The notes: generated by a model from the letters alone, not told the origin. A DNA stretch of 64,000 nucleotides from Aeromonas jandaei (GCF_037890695.1 NZ_CP149571.1:531001-595000), one strand, 5' to 3'; numbered from the stretch's first letter, positions 45,678 through 56,027 are shown. Translations and numbers: made by a program.

Positions 45678-48600
45678 TATTTCAGCTCCTCCAGGGTCTT
45701 GAGCAGCGGGGTCAGGTGTTCGCGGGCCAGCGCCTGCAACTGACCAAGCACCTCGTCATCGAGTTCGGGGAAGCAGCGGGCAACGTAAGGATCTTGCCCC
45801 TCCCCATTGATCATCCAGCCGCCGTTGAAACGGGTGAGAGCCGCCTTGTCGGCCGCCTCCGGCTTGTCGGGATCCTTCTCGATCGCCTTGAGCCAATCCC
45901 ATGCGGTGTTGGGGAAGAAGGGCAGCGGCCGCTTCATCCCCTGCGCCCAGCACGCCACCAGCGCCGCCAGCTTGGGCCGCGCCTCGTCGGCCGACAGCGC
46001 AGGCAGGCGCAGACTCTGCTTGGCATCGAACAGCAGAGTGTCGCCGGGGGCGCCGCTCAATGAGAGGCAGAGGTGCTGGATCCAGCCCAGCAGCAGATCC
46101 TTGCCGTTGAAGCTGCCGGGTTTGACCACCAGCAAACGCCCCTTCTGGGTGTCGATCCACCCTTGCAGCTGGCCCTGAGTGAGGGAGATATCGATCTCCA
46201 CCGCCTGCTTTTCTGACTCATTGGCAACAACCCATGGCCGCAGCCGATCCGCCAGCTTGCCCATCTCGGCATCCAGATCGTCCAGCAGCAGGCTGCCGAA
46301 CCACCCTTGCGGCAGCAGGCCGGTGAGCTGCAACCGCTCGCGACGCTCGGTACTTTCACCTTCCGCCAGATGGGCATCAAGCAGCAGATCTTTCAGCTGA
46401 TAATGTTGCAGGCCATCCAGCTCGAACGGCTCGCTGTCCTCGATGTTGGCCTCGTTCAGTTCAAACCACACCTTGAGGCGGCGGTTGAGGAAATATTTGG
46501 TGGGCTGGCGATAGAAGCGCAGCAGCTCCGCCAGCTCCAGCCCCTGCTCCTTGCCCCATTCGGGGGGCAAAGGCAGCTCGCCGCTCTGGAAGTTGGCCGC
46601 GCCGCGCACCGGATTGAGGGCGGGCAGCCAGTCGGCGGCATAGGTAAAGAGGCGCGAACCCGCCTCCGGGTAGAAGTAGTTGCGGCTGTAGGGGGTGAGC
46701 GGATGCGCCACCATCAGGTGGTTGAGCAGCCGCTTGCCGGAGGTTTCGTCATCGAGATCCTCATCCCCCGCCAGCACAAAACCCTGCCGCACATAGTCGA
46801 TCAGCTCCGCCAGCAGCACCGACGGCACCTTGTCGCTGTTGTCCTGCGCGCTGAAGCCCTGATAGCTGATATAGAGCCCCTGCTGGGCGCTGAGCAGCGC
46901 CTCGAGGAAGAGGTAGCGGTCATCATCGCGACGGGAGCGATCCCCACGCCGGCCCGCCACCGCCATCAGGTCGAACCCCATGGGGGCCAGAGTGCGCGGG
47001 TAGACGCCGTCGTTCATGCCGAGCAGGCAGACCTGCTTGAAGGGGATGGAGCGCATCGGCATCAGGGTGCAGAAGTTGACCTGACCGGCGAGGAATCGCT
47101 GGCTGGAGCGGGACTCCCCCAGCACGCTGCCGAGGTAATCCTGCAACAGATCGGCGGTGATGGGCTGCTCGAAGCGGGCCTCGCCAAGCCGGGTCTGCCA
47201 CTCGGCCAGCTGGCTGCGAATGAGCTGGAGCTGACGCTCTTCATCCTCGTCGGCCAGATAGAAGCGCTCCAGCAGCGCCAGCAGGCAGGCGTTCCACTCG
47301 GCTAGCGGCTGGGCCTGTTGCAGGCGGGGTAGGAATTCTGCCAGCGAATCGACAAACCAGGCGAGCTTGCCGAGTGCCAGCCCCTGCTGACCCTCGATAT
47401 CGGCATAGGGCAGAATGCCCGCCACCGGCTCGCCATCCCCCATGGCGAACCCGAGTAGCATGCGGCGCAGGCCGAACAGCCAGCTGTTACCGGACATGGG
47501 CGGCAGATCGAAACGGACAGGGTAGCTGTCGTCCAGCCCCCAGCGGATACCGGTCTCCTGCACCCAGACCCGCAGCTGGTTGAACTCGTCGTCATCCAGC
47601 TCGAAACGGCGCAGCACGGCGGGCACCTCGAGAATGGCGAGCAGCTCCCCTGCCCCGAAACGGGCGTTGGGCAGTCGGAGCAGGGCGAGGAAGCTTTGCA
47701 GCAGCGGGCTCTCCTGACTCGCAGCCCGATCCGAGACCGCAAACGGGATCTGGCCGCGCGCGCCAAACACCGCCTGAATGTAGGGGCCGTAGCTGTTCAC
47801 ATCCGGCATCATCACCACCACATCTTTCGGGGTGAGGGTCGGATCCTGCTCGAACAGCGCCAGCAGCCGATCGTGCAGCACCTCGAGTTCGCGCATCGGG
47901 CCGTGGCAGGCGTGGATCTGCAAGGATCCATCCGCCGGATCGATGGGGCTCTTGTGGTGGCTGCTGTCGAGATCGAACTGACCGGCGCCTCGCTCGGCCA
48001 GCTCCAGCACATCCTTTTGGATGGCATGCAGCAGCTTGATATTGCCCTTGCCATCCACCTCGTCGATATCGACGAAGGCCTCGATTTGCGGCACCTCCAG
48101 CTCCATCAGCTGATGCAGGTAGTCGCGCCCCAGCTTGCCCATGGAGGCGAGCAGCGGGTTGGCGGGGCCCTGCAATGTCTCGATATCGGTGCCGGGTTTG
48201 AGCTTGTTTTCGAGGCGCGCCAGGGTCTTGCGATCCAGCAGATCCCCCCAGTAGTAGCGGCAGGGGTTGGTGACGAACAGGTGCACCTCCACCTCCGGTC
48301 GGCTGCCGAGGGCCAGCAGCGCCTCCACATAGCGCGGCGGCAACGCCGAGATGCCAAATACGAATACCCGCTGCGGCAGCTTGCCCGGCAGATCGGCGGT
48401 ACGCTCCAGCTCGTGGATAAACTCCTCGTAGAGGTTGGCGCGGTGGTAGCCGCTCGGAGAGAGCGCCAGCGTGCGGGCCACCAGCTCGCGCCACAGCTCG
48501 GGCTGCCAATCCTGACCGCTCACCCCGGCCAGCTCCTGACTCAATCCTTCCCCCTCTTCCCAGCGGGCGATCCAGTCCGGCCGATAGACCAGATACTGGT

Positions 48601-49030
48601 CAAAGAGATCCGCCACCTTCTGGCAGAGCTGCCACAGCCGCACCTGCTCGGGATCCCTGGCGGGATCCTCGTCCTCTCCACCGCCCAGATAGGCGGCGAG
48701 CGGGGCAAAGGCGGAGCGATCCAGCAAGGCAGGCAGAATGGTCATCAGCTGCCAGCTCATGGAGCCCTTGTTGTAGGGGCTCTGGCGCGGCACATCTGCC
48801 AGCACCCGGGTGAACATCTCCCAGATAAAGCTGGCGGGCAGCGGAAAGTCGATATTGGCGGCGATACCGAACGCTTTGGCCAGCTCCAGCTTGAGCCACT
48901 GGGCCATGCCCGGGCTCTGCACCAGGATCTGCTCCCGATCGAAGGGGTGAGAGAGAGGGGCCTGCCGGATGCGGCTCACCAGCAGCTCTTTGAGCAGATC
49001 CAGCTGATTGGAGTGGTAGAGGGTAAACAT
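45677..49030 (-). CDS. recC: Exonuclease V gamma subunit RecC
   Basis: 1117 residues. RecC recognises Chi and splits the strands in RecBCD. The start MFTLYHSNQLDLLKELLVSRI and the segments GIAANIDFPLPASFIWEMFTRVL and LFDQYLVYRPDW match E. coli RecC closely as I remember it. ATG 49030 was chosen because GGGA lies upstream and it matches the family start; 49036 (a TTG) is also in frame. First gene of recC-recB-recD; its promoter should lie in 49040-49200. Most other frames seen antisense to it are GC-rich shadows. Confidence 0.95.
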   Translation of the reverse strand: MFTLYHSNQLDLLKELLVSRIRQAPLSHPFDREQILVQSPGMAQWLKLELAKAFGIAANIDFPLPASFIWEMFTRVLADVPRQSPYNKGSMSWQLMTILPALLDRSAFAPLAAYLGGGEDEDPARDPEQVRLWQLCQKVADLFDQYLVYRPDWIARWEEGEGLSQELAGVSGQDWQPELWRELVARTLALSPSGYHRANLYEEFIHELERTADLPGKLPQRVFVFGISALPPRYVEALLALGSRPEVEVHLFVTNPCRYYWGDLLDRKTLARLENKLKPGTDIETLQGPANPLLASMGKLGRDYLHQLMELEVPQIEAFVDIDEVDGKGNIKLLHAIQKDVLELAERGAGQFDLDSSHHKSPIDPADGSLQIHACHGPMRELEVLHDRLLALFEQDPTLTPKDVVVMMPDVNSYGPYIQAVFGARGQIPFAVSDRAASQESPLLQSFLALLRLPNARFGAGELLAILEVPAVLRRFELDDDEFNQLRVWVQETGIRWGLDDSYPVRFDLPPMSGNSWLFGLRRMLLGFAMGDGEPVAGILPYADIEGQQGLALGKLAWFVDSLAEFLPRLQQAQPLAEWNACLLALLERFYLADEDEERQLQLIRSQLAEWQTRLGEARFEQPITADLLQDYLGSVLGESRSSQRFLAGQVNFCTLMPMRSIPFKQVCLLGMNDGVYPRTLAPMGFDLMAVAGRRGDRSRRDDDRYLFLEALLSAQQGLYISYQGFSAQDNSDKVPSVLLAELIDYVRQGFVLAGDEDLDDETSGKRLLNHLMVAHPLTPYSRNYFYPEAGSRLFTYAADWLPALNPVRGAANFQSGELPLPPEWGKEQGLELAELLRFYRQPTKYFLNRRLKVWFELNEANIEDSEPFELDGLQHYQLKDLLLDAHLAEGESTERRERLQLTGLLPQGWFGSLLLDDLDAEMGKLADRLRPWVVANESEKQAVEIDISLTQGQLQGWIDTQKGRLLVVKPGSFNGKDLLLGWIQHLCLSLSGAPGDTLLFDAKQSLRLPALSADEARPKLAALVACWAQGMKRPLPFFPNTAWDWLKAIEKDPDKPEAADKAALTRFNGGWMINGEGQDPYVARCFPELDDEVLGQLQALAREHLTPLLKTLEELK

Positions 49031-49227
49031 GAGCAATTCCCGCCTGTGGATGAGAGGGGGCGAGGGAAAAGGCGAGCCATTTCCGTCACTTCACAAGAGA
49101 GGGAATTGTCGGGGATCGGGGGATAAGATGCAAAAGGCACTTGTGGCCAGCAGGCGGGCAAACCGCCGAACCATGAGGGGGGCCGCAGATTTGTGCAGCT
49201 GCCTTACCGACCCGGAAAACGCAGACA

Positions 49228-49257
49228 GAAAAAAGCCGGTGCAGGGCACCGGCCAAA
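49228..49257 (-). terminator. Terminator downstream of the DoxX gene
   Basis: On the minus strand GCCGGTGCC pairs with GCACCGGC around CT and is followed by TTTTTTCTG, 30 bases after the doxX-like stop. Confidence 0.85.
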
Positions 49258-49287
49258 AGGCATTGGAAAACTCAAACTGACTGGCTG

Positions 49288-49680
49288 TTACCAGTTTTTG
49301 CCAAGACGGGCATCCACACTGAAAGCCCCTGCTCCGGCTGCCGCCAGCGCCAGGAAACCACCGGCGACGGAGACGTTCTTCATAAACATCAGCATCTGCA
49401 TCTGTTCGGCAGGCTGATAGTGGAAAATAAAGGCGGCCATCAGGGTGAAACCGGCCATCAGCACCGACAGGCTGCGGGTAAAGAGACCCAGCATGATGGC
49501 GAGGCCACCACCCAGCTCAAGCAGGATCACCAACGGCAGGATAAAACCCGGCACCCCCATCGCTTCCATATAGCCCTGGGTGCCGGCGTAACCACCGATC
49601 TTGCCCCAGCCCGCAATCACGAACATCAGCGCCAGCAGTACACGACCCGCCAGCAGCGCTACATCTTTCATCTTGTCCAT
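49288..49680 (-). CDS. DoxX-family membrane protein
   Basis: 130 residues, four membrane helices: LLAGRVLLALMFVIAGWGKIGGYAGT, FILPLVILLELGGGLAIMLGL, LSVLMAGFTLMAAFIFH and a last one near 105. This is the DoxX/YphA/YqjF family. In E. coli the related yqjF and the pirin gene yhaK are controlled by the LysR regulator YhaJ; here a pirin gene and a YhaJ-like gene stand next to it. Role is probably in redox or aromatic-compound stress. ATG 49671 is an alternative start. Confidence 0.87.
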   Translation of the reverse strand: MDKMKDVALLAGRVLLALMFVIAGWGKIGGYAGTQGYMEAMGVPGFILPLVILLELGGGLAIMLGLFTRSLSVLMAGFTLMAAFIFHYQPAEQMQMLMFMKNVSVAGGFLALAAAGAGAFSVDARLGKNW

Positions 49681-49719
49681 TTCATCTTCCTCGTTTGTGT
49701 CACATCACCGCTGACTGCT

Positions 49720-50406
49720 TCAGGGTAGGTCAAATAACAGGGCTTGGGTGGCACTGGTCGCAACCAGCTCCCACCGGTATTCATCACGACTGAGCACCCC
49801 GTCGCCGGGTCGGGCAGCCAGACCGTTGGCGGTCAGCTCCCCTGAAATCATCTGCAGGTAACCATGTCGGCCAGCCAGTGCCCAGTCGAGCGTTTCGCCC
49901 GGGGCCAGCTCCAGCCGCCATACGCGGGCCTGCTGGCGGATCACGAAGGATCCCGCCTCGCCATCCGGTGACGCCACCAGCGTCATACCCGGTCTGGACT
50001 CAATTTTCTTCTGCTGATATCCGGGTGGCGTGCCGACTTCATTCGGCTCGATCCAGATCTGCAACAGGGAGAGGGGTTCCGTCTGCGAGGGGTTGTACTC
50101 GCTGTGACGGATCCCGCTGCCTGCGCTCATCAGCTGGAAATCCCCTGCCGGGATCTGCTCGACATGGCCGAGGCTGTCCTTGTGCTCTATGGTGCCTTGC
50201 AGCACGCAAGTGAGGATCTCCATATTGGCGTGAGGATGGGTGGCGAATCCGCCACCCGGCGCAACCAGATCCTGATTGATCACCCGCAGCACCGAGTGTC
50301 CCATCCACTCCGGGTCGTAGTAGTGACCGAAGGAGAAGCTGTGGCGTGCGTCCAGCCAGCCGAAGTTGGCCTTGCCTCGCGCCTCTGCGGCTCTCAATTT
50401 CATCAT
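49720..50406 (-). CDS. Pirin-family protein (YhaK-like bicupin)
   Basis: 228 residues. The start RAAEARGKANFGWLDARHSFSFGHYYDPEWMGHSVLRVINQD and the metal ligands of the first cupin (HPHANMEI, E in HKDSLGHVEQ) match the YhaK/YhhW group, some of which are redox-sensitive or show quercetinase activity. Probably cytosolic. It stands 39 bases upstream of the doxX-like gene on the same strand and likely shares its transcript. Confidence 0.9.
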   Translation of the reverse strand: MMKLRAAEARGKANFGWLDARHSFSFGHYYDPEWMGHSVLRVINQDLVAPGGGFATHPHANMEILTCVLQGTIEHKDSLGHVEQIPAGDFQLMSAGSGIRHSEYNPSQTEPLSLLQIWIEPNEVGTPPGYQQKKIESRPGMTLVASPDGEAGSFVIRQQARVWRLELAPGETLDWALAGRHGYLQMISGELTANGLAARPGDGVLSRDEYRWELVATSATQALLFDLP

Positions 50407-50436
50407 GGTGTGCTCCTCATCTATCCGGGGTTCGGT

Positions 50437-50769
50437 TTAGCGATCTTTACCACCGCCGAGACCGAACGGAATGCGATACTCGCTACTCTCGCCAGCCAGG
50501 CTGACAGTCAGGTTGCCCTGGGTACGACCCGGGATCTTCACCTGCTGGGTACCCATCAGGTTGGCGTGAGCCGATGCCAGCAGATCGCCAGACTCGTCGC
50601 GCACTTCCAGCATAGGGTTGGCTTTGCCATCCAGCGCTGCGGTGGAGTGCCACTTCACAAACAGCACACCCGGGGTGGCGTTGAAGTCAGCCGGTACGGC
50701 GGCGTGGGCGAAACCTGTGGTCATCAGGCCTGCAACGGCCAGCATCTTGATTACGTTTTTCATGTTCAT
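50437..50769 (-). CDS. Small exported protein of unknown function
   Basis: 110 residues with signal peptide MNMKNVIKMLAVAGLMTTGFAHA. The mature 87 residues form a compact beta-rich sequence (FNATPGVLFVKWHSTAALDG, MLEVRDESGDLLASA) with no cysteines and a Gly-rich end. Not a family I can name. It lies 30 bases upstream of the pirin gene on the same strand and is the first gene after the divergent YhaJ-like regulator, so it is probably the lead gene of that operon. Confidence 0.75.
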   Translation of the reverse strand: MNMKNVIKMLAVAGLMTTGFAHAAVPADFNATPGVLFVKWHSTAALDGKANPMLEVRDESGDLLASAHANLMGTQQVKIPGRTQGNLTVSLAGESSEYRIPFGLGGGKDR

Positions 50770-51027
50770 TCACTCTCTTGTTTTATATGTCATTGCCAAG
50801 GCCAGCTCGGCCAGAATCAATGCATCCATGCAAGAGGTCATTCAAATAGTGTGTTGTTCTTTCACCGACATCAGACATGCCGATTTGGCCTGTCACAGTG
50901 CGAAACTTCCCGCATATTTGGCCGCCAGACGTTCCTGCCTAAGCGATGATTGAATATTAAAGGTGCTTGGCTTAACTTGTTAGCGAGATAATCTGGCGAA
51001 CATATTCAAAAAAATTGAAGGTGAAAG

Positions 51028-51942
51028 ATGGCCAAGGAGTCGAACAAGGAACGCGCACTCACCCTGGAGGCAATCCGGGTGCTGGATGCCATCGACCGCC
51101 GTGGCAGCTTCGCGGCGGCGGCCGACGAGCTGGGCAAGGTACCTTCGGCATTGAGCTACACGGTGCAAAAGCTGGAAGATGAACTGGATGCCATGCTGTT
51201 CGACCGCAGTGGCCACCGCACCAAGTTCACCCCGGCGGGGCGCATGCTGCTGGAGCGCGGGCGGGTGCTGCTGGAGGCAGCCGAGCATCTGGTAGGCGAG
51301 ACCCGGGCGCTGGCCCGCGGCTGGGAAACCGACATCACCATCGCCGTCGATGCGCTGGTGCCCTTGCAGGCGCTCTACCCGCTGGTAGATCGGCTGGCCG
51401 AGCAGACCGATACCCGGCTCAGACTGCGCGCCGAAGTGCTGGCGGGCAGCTGGGAGTGTCTGGAGGATGGCCGCGCCGACCTGCTCATCTCCTCCCTCAA
51501 CCCGGATATCGTGATGACCGGCATCAAGCATCAGGTACTGAAAGAGGAGGTGATGCTCTACGTCGCCCACCCCGACCACCCTCTCCATCAGGAGCCGGAG
51601 CCCCTCGCCGACGAGACCCTGCGCCGCTATCGCGCCATCGCCGTCGCCGATACCGCCCTGCGCAAGCCGGTGCTCACCTACCGCCTGCTCGACAAGCAGC
51701 CACGCCTCACCGTCAGCACCATGGCGGAAAAGCGCGATGCCCTGCTGGCCGGGCTAGGCATCGGCACCATGCCGCAGAGCTGGATTGAGGAGGACATCAG
51801 GGCCGGTCGGCTCAAGGTGATCAGCCCCGAGTACCGCCATCAGCTGCAGGTGGTGCTGGCCTGGCGCCGCGATACCATGGGCAAGGCCAAGAGCTGGCTG
51901 GTGCGGGAGATACCAAAACTGTTTGCAGCTGGTGAGAAATGA
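51028..51942 (+). CDS. LysR-type regulator, YhaJ-like
   Basis: 304 residues with the LysR winged helix LTLEAIRVLDAIDRRGSFAAAADELGKVPSALSYTVQKLEDEL and a periplasmic-binding-like effector domain. The protein closely parallels E. coli YhaJ (SALSY, FDRSGHRTKFT, ERGRVLLEAAEHL, DKQPRLTVST, WRRDTMGEAK-like WRRDTMGKAK), the activator of yqjF and yhaK. Its genes here, pirin and DoxX, are in the same neighbourhood, so regulation of the divergent operon is likely. Effector unknown. Confidence 0.9.
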   Translation: MAKESNKERALTLEAIRVLDAIDRRGSFAAAADELGKVPSALSYTVQKLEDELDAMLFDRSGHRTKFTPAGRMLLERGRVLLEAAEHLVGETRALARGWETDITIAVDALVPLQALYPLVDRLAEQTDTRLRLRAEVLAGSWECLEDGRADLLISSLNPDIVMTGIKHQVLKEEVMLYVAHPDHPLHQEPEPLADETLRRYRAIAVADTALRKPVLTYRLLDKQPRLTVSTMAEKRDALLAGLGIGTMPQSWIEEDIRAGRLKVISPEYRHQLQVVLAWRRDTMGKAKSWLVREIPKLFAAGEK

Positions 51943-52041
51943 GAGCCAGTTAACAGAAATGTCAATTTGATGCCTCACTTGACACCCAATATCTTTGCTG
52001 ATTTCATAGCCGCCTTATTGATCCCATGGAAGCTGTAGAAA

Positions 52042-52461
52042 ATGAAAAAGACTTTGCTGGTAGCACTCACCACCCTGCCCCTGTTTGCCAATGCTGGCCT
52101 GATGGACTCGCTGACCGACAGCGTCACCAGCAGCGTAAAAGATGCGGCCAATACCGCCGTATCCGGTGCCGTGGACAACGCATCCAGCGGAGCCATCAAG
52201 AAGGCACTGGATATCAAGGAAGACGGTGCCAACAAACAAGTGGTCAAAGAGAAACTGGGCGCTCCGGCCTCTACTAAGACCGAAGCCGGTCTGGAAGTGT
52301 GGACCTATGACCTGGAAGCCCTGAAAAAGGCCTCTCCCATGCTGGCAGAGACCACCAAGACCCTGCTGAAAGATACCGACGCCGCCAAGAAGAACGTTGT
52401 TATCAAGTTCGAAGGCGAAACCGTCAAGAAAGTAGACCTGACTGATAAGGCTCAGGGCTAA
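52042..52461 (+). CDS. Exported Ala/Lys-rich helical protein
   Basis: 139 residues with a signal peptide (MKKTLLVALTTLPLFANA). The mature sequence begins GLMDSLTDSVTSSVKDAANTAVSGAVDNASSGAIKKALDI, likely amphipathic helix, then LEVWTYDLEALKKASPML and VVIKFEGETVKKVDL, which recalls a SmpA/BamE-like strand pattern (K..L..P....T.....WTY). Family not certain. It sits alone with a terminator 50 bases downstream. Confidence 0.7.
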   Translation: MKKTLLVALTTLPLFANAGLMDSLTDSVTSSVKDAANTAVSGAVDNASSGAIKKALDIKEDGANKQVVKEKLGAPASTKTEAGLEVWTYDLEALKKASPMLAETTKTLLKDTDAAKKNVVIKFEGETVKKVDLTDKAQG

Positions 52462-52512
52462 ATTCGCTCGTCCGGTGGACAAGGACGACACGCCCGCACC
52501 GGCGCAGATAGC

Positions 52513-52543
52513 AAGAGGGGGAGCATCAGGCTCCCCCTCTTTC
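52513..52543. terminator. Terminator between convergent genes
   Basis: AAGAGGGGGAGC pairs with GCTCCCCCTCTT around ATCAG and is followed by TCATT; the MCP gene ends on the other side. Confidence 0.85.
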
Positions 52544-52555
52544 ATTATCGGTTTG

Positions 52556-54550
52556 TTACACCTTGAAGCGACGCACCAGCGCCACCAGCTGGCGATTGGA
52601 TTCCAGCAGAGTGGCCGAACTCTGTTCGGTATTCTGCCCGTTATCCACCAGCAGATTGACCATGTCGCGGATGGTGACCATGTTGCGGTTAATCTCTTCG
52701 GTCACCCGGCTCTGCTCCTCTGCCGCAGTCGCGATCTGGGTACCCAGATCGTTGATCTGCACCACGGCATCAGCCATCTTGTCGAGCCCGCCTGTCACTT
52801 GTTCGGTATTTTCGGTCGCCGCCTGACAGCTCTGCTTGGTATGCTCCATGGCCACCACAGCCTCGGCTACCCCCTGAGTCAACCGGGAGAGCATGCTCCC
52901 CACCTCGGCAGTGCTGTTCTGGGTTCTCGCCGCCAACGCTCGCACTTCATCGGCAACCACGGCAAAACCACGCCCCTGCTCACCAGCTCGTGCCGCCTCG
53001 ATGGCCGCATTGAGTGCCAACAGGTTGGTCTGGGCAGCAATATCACCGATCACACTGAGTACGCTGCTGATCTGGCGGGCATCTTCCTGCATCCCCAATA
53101 CCTTGGTTGCGGCAAGATCCACTTCATCGATCAGGGCAGCCACACTGGCAGAGGCCTGACCCACCACCTTGCGGGACTGAATCGCCTGACCATTGGCCGA
53201 CTCGGTAAAGCTGGCTGAATCGCTCGCATGGTGCGCCACACTGTCGGCAGTGGAACTGAGTTCGGTCAGAGCGGTGACCACCTGATCGGTCTCGGCGGCA
53301 TGCTCACCGAGAATGCGTCTGGCCTGGCCCGTCTGTTGGTCAAGCTGCGCCAATTCACGGGTAATCAACTCGGTGGTTTCGGCCACCTGCAACATCATCT
53401 GTTGCAGATAGGCGATAAAGCGGTTCACCGATTGGGCGATATGGTCCAACTCATCGCGCCCCTTGACCCGGATCCGTGCTGTCAGATCCGCATCACCAGC
53501 TGAGAGCGCATCGATGTTCTGCTTGAGGGTGTCGAGTCGACTGCCCAGCTGTTTGATAGCCATCAACATCAGCGCAAACAACAGCACCACCAGCGGTAGC
53601 TGAATCGCTGCCAGCGTCTTGAGCACCTCCTGACTGTCGTGAGTCAGGGTGCTGGTGGGCAATGCCGCCGCCAATAGCCAAGGGGTTCCTTCGATGGGTT
53701 GCATCAGCAATGTCTGCTCTTCACCCAGATCCTGAAAGGTAGTTCGCTGCAACGCGGTGCCATTACCCGACCCAAGCAGGCTGGCGATGGCGCTGGCAAA
53801 GGGATAGTCCCCGTGAGATGAGAGGTTGCCCAGCACCACATCCCCGGCCAAGCGGCCATTCTTGCTGAGGATCTTGCCGTCGGCCTCGACGATCATCACC
53901 TGACCACCGATCTCCTGCTCTTTCTTGGCAACCAGATCATTGAAGAAACCTAACGTCACGTCGATGGTGGAAACCCCGTAGAGGGAACCGTCACGATAGA
54001 TCCCCATGGCACAGTTGGTTCGCGGCTGTTGGCTGGCCCCATCCTTGTAAGCCGCCGCCCAGACACACATGCCTTTCGCCGCCTGCTGTCCGGCGCGGTG
54101 CCAGGGTTGCTCGAAATAGTTGGGTGCCTCGGCCGAGTTCCAGTAGGTATTGGGGATCAGCTTGTTGGCACCATCCCGATGAAAGAAGGAACTGAATTTG
54201 ATACGACCGGCCTCCCGCTGCTCAGGCATCGGCCAGATACCGCCACCAAACACCATGGCATTGCCATATTGATCGATCAGAGCAGGCAGAACGGTATCGA
54301 TCTGCTCGCTCGGCAGCTGGGCGACCAGCTGGGTGATACTGCGTGACTGGCTCTGCACCCCATTGAGCTGATCGCGAATGTCGGTTGCAATCTCGCTGAC
54401 CCGCAGCACCAGATTCTGCTCACCCGCCCGCTGCAGCTCGGGCTTGACCCATAACTGGATGCCGATAACGGTCAGCACACAGACCGCTACCATGAATCCC
54501 AGAAAAACGGCGGTATATCGCCCCTTGATTGTCCCCAGATCCCAACCCAT
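52556..54550 (-). CDS. Methyl-accepting chemotaxis protein with dCache sensor
   Basis: 664 residues. Membrane segment near 15-35, periplasmic double-Cache domain (about 40-300, [19 protein letters not shown] and [18 protein letters not shown] are typical), a second membrane segment near 315, HAMP, and a signalling domain with the hairpin tip [45 protein letters not shown]. It should feed CheW/CheA with a chemoeffector signal. Ligand not predictable; amino acids are common for this sensor class. Confidence 0.94.
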   Translation of the reverse strand: MGWDLGTIKGRYTAVFLGFMVAVCVLTVIGIQLWVKPELQRAGEQNLVLRVSEIATDIRDQLNGVQSQSRSITQLVAQLPSEQIDTVLPALIDQYGNAMVFGGGIWPMPEQREAGRIKFSSFFHRDGANKLIPNTYWNSAEAPNYFEQPWHRAGQQAAKGMCVWAAAYKDGASQQPRTNCAMGIYRDGSLYGVSTIDVTLGFFNDLVAKKEQEIGGQVMIVEADGKILSKNGRLAGDVVLGNLSSHGDYPFASAIASLLGSGNGTALQRTTFQDLGEEQTLLMQPIEGTPWLLAAALPTSTLTHDSQEVLKTLAAIQLPLVVLLFALMLMAIKQLGSRLDTLKQNIDALSAGDADLTARIRVKGRDELDHIAQSVNRFIAYLQQMMLQVAETTELITRELAQLDQQTGQARRILGEHAAETDQVVTALTELSSTADSVAHHASDSASFTESANGQAIQSRKVVGQASASVAALIDEVDLAATKVLGMQEDARQISSVLSVIGDIAAQTNLLALNAAIEAARAGEQGRGFAVVADEVRALAARTQNSTAEVGSMLSRLTQGVAEAVVAMEHTKQSCQAATENTEQVTGGLDKMADAVVQINDLGTQIATAAEEQSRVTEEINRNMVTIRDMVNLLVDNGQNTEQSSATLLESNRQLVALVRRFKV

Positions 54551-54694
54551 ACCCTCTCCTGTTTACGGCCACTGCTCGGTGCAGCTTGTTATATGAGCGG
54601 GCATTATCTTGCAATTCGCTCACGGCGCGTTTGCCACCGCTCACATAAGCGACAACCTGATAAGGATTCGAGCGAAAATGGATCGATATGATCA

Positions 54695-54722
54695 CAAAAA
54701 GGGTGGCCTCGGCCACCCTTTG
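54695..54722 (-). terminator. Terminator of the Spy-like gene
   Basis: On the minus strand AAAGGGTGGCC pairs with GGCCACCCTTTTT around GA, with T residues after; it follows the stop of the 115-residue gene. Confidence 0.85.
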
Positions 54723-54755
54723 GTTTGTCACTGTAGTGTGAAACTGCAGGAGCAG

Positions 54756-55103
54756 TTACTGGTTCGCTTCGGCAAACTTCTTCATCACCTCGGCGTGTTT
54801 GGTCATGCCGTCGGCACGCTCGTTGAGGTTCTTGATGAACTCCGCTTTTTTGGCCGGATCCTCAATGCGATCATAGCGTTGCTTCAGGTTGGCTTCGATC
54901 TGTTCCGGCGTCATGTTCTTCATGCGCGCCATCTTGTCGTGACGGCCACCGTGGTGTTTGCCGCCCATCATGCCGCCATCCATCGGGCAATCCACCATGG
55001 CACCGGGCTCGGGAGCCGGGGCTGCCTGAGTGGCTGCATAGGCGCCCAGCGGCAGGCCAAGGATCAGGGTGGCGGTCATCAGAGTTTTGGTCAGCTTTTT
55101 CAT
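54756..55103 (-). CDS. Met/His-rich periplasmic Spy/CpxP-like protein
   Basis: 115 residues with a signal peptide (MKKLTKTLMTATLILGLPLGAYA). The mature start is rich in Met and His (MVDCPMDGGMMGGKHHGGRHDKMARMKNM), able to bind copper or other metals, then come helices with QIEANLKQRYDRIEDPAKKAEF. Spy/CpxP chaperones share the LTxxQ-type helical layout, but the repeats are weak, so I keep the family open. It is divergent from an OmpR-type two-component system, the arrangement of CpxP with CpxRA, which implies regulation by it. Confidence 0.78.
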   Translation of the reverse strand: MKKLTKTLMTATLILGLPLGAYAATQAAPAPEPGAMVDCPMDGGMMGGKHHGGRHDKMARMKNMTPEQIEANLKQRYDRIEDPAKKAEFIKNLNERADGMTKHAEVMKKFAEANQ

Positions 55104-55301
55104 GGTCTATCTCCTGTCGGATGATTCGGGTTCGGCTCTCTCGCCTTGCCCTCAAGTAAACACCCGACCGGTGTCTGAACTTTGCCAGCATCGCCCTTTT
55201 TTGTAGCAGAGTGTGGCATCAGGCGGATCTGGCACACTTTGACACAAACCGCGCAGCGTATTTTCGTATACTCGTGCCAACGCCAAGCAGGGGAGGTATT
55301 C

Positions 55302-56024
55302 ATGAATCAGGGCAGCACCCACATTCTGGTGGTCGACGACCACAGCGAGATCCGCGATCTCTTGAAGCGCTTTCTGGAACAGCACGGCCTGCGGGTCAGC
55401 TGCGCCAGGGATGGCAAGGAGATGAAACGGCTGCTGGAGGAGCGGGAGTTCGATCTGCTGGTACTGGATCTGATGATGCCGGGCGAGGATGGCCTGACTC
55501 TCTGCCGCGAACTACGTGCCAAATCGAGCCTGCCCATCATCATGCTCACCGCCATGGGGGAAGAGACCGACCGCATCATAGGGCTGGAGATGGGAGCCGA
55601 TGACTATCTGGCCAAACCCTTCAACCCGCGCGAATTGTTGGCGCGGATCAAGGCGGTGATGCGCCGCACCCAGGCGGATAACCAACCCGCCGCCGAGACC
55701 CTGACCCGGGATCTGCGCTTCGATCGCTGGCTGCTCGATATCAACCGCCGCGAGCTGGTCGATGAGGATGGGGTGGGCCTGAGCCTCTCCACCGCCGAGT
55801 TCGATCTGCTCAAGGTATTTCTCGAACGCCCGCAGCGGGTGCTGAGCCGGGATCAACTGCTGGATCTGGCCCGTGGTCGCGAGGCTGTCGCCTTCGATCG
55901 CGCCATCGACACCCTGGTGAGCCGGCTGCGCCGCAAGCTGGAGCGGGATCCCAAGAATCCGGAGCTGATCAAGACCATCTGGGGTGGCGGTTATATGTTC
56001 TCGGCTGATGTGACGCAGGTATAA
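55302..56024 (+). CDS. OmpR-type response regulator
   Basis: 240 residues. Receiver domain with acidic pocket Asp12/Asp13, phosphoacceptor Asp56 (LVLDLMMPGEDG) and Lys107-like KPF; C-terminal winged helix (LSTAEFDLLKVFLERPQRVLSRDQLLDLARG ... IDTLVSRLRRKLE). ATG 55302 follows a GGGGAGG ribosome-binding site; the open frame to 55182 has no such site. It is the first gene of a two-gene operon with the histidine kinase, three bases away, and divergent from the Spy-like gene. Confidence 0.93.
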   Translation: MNQGSTHILVVDDHSEIRDLLKRFLEQHGLRVSCARDGKEMKRLLEEREFDLLVLDLMMPGEDGLTLCRELRAKSSLPIIMLTAMGEETDRIIGLEMGADDYLAKPFNPRELLARIKAVMRRTQADNQPAAETLTRDLRFDRWLLDINRRELVDEDGVGLSLSTAEFDLLKVFLERPQRVLSRDQLLDLARGREAVAFDRAIDTLVSRLRRKLERDPKNPELIKTIWGGGYMFSADVTQV

Positions 56025-56027
56025 GCG

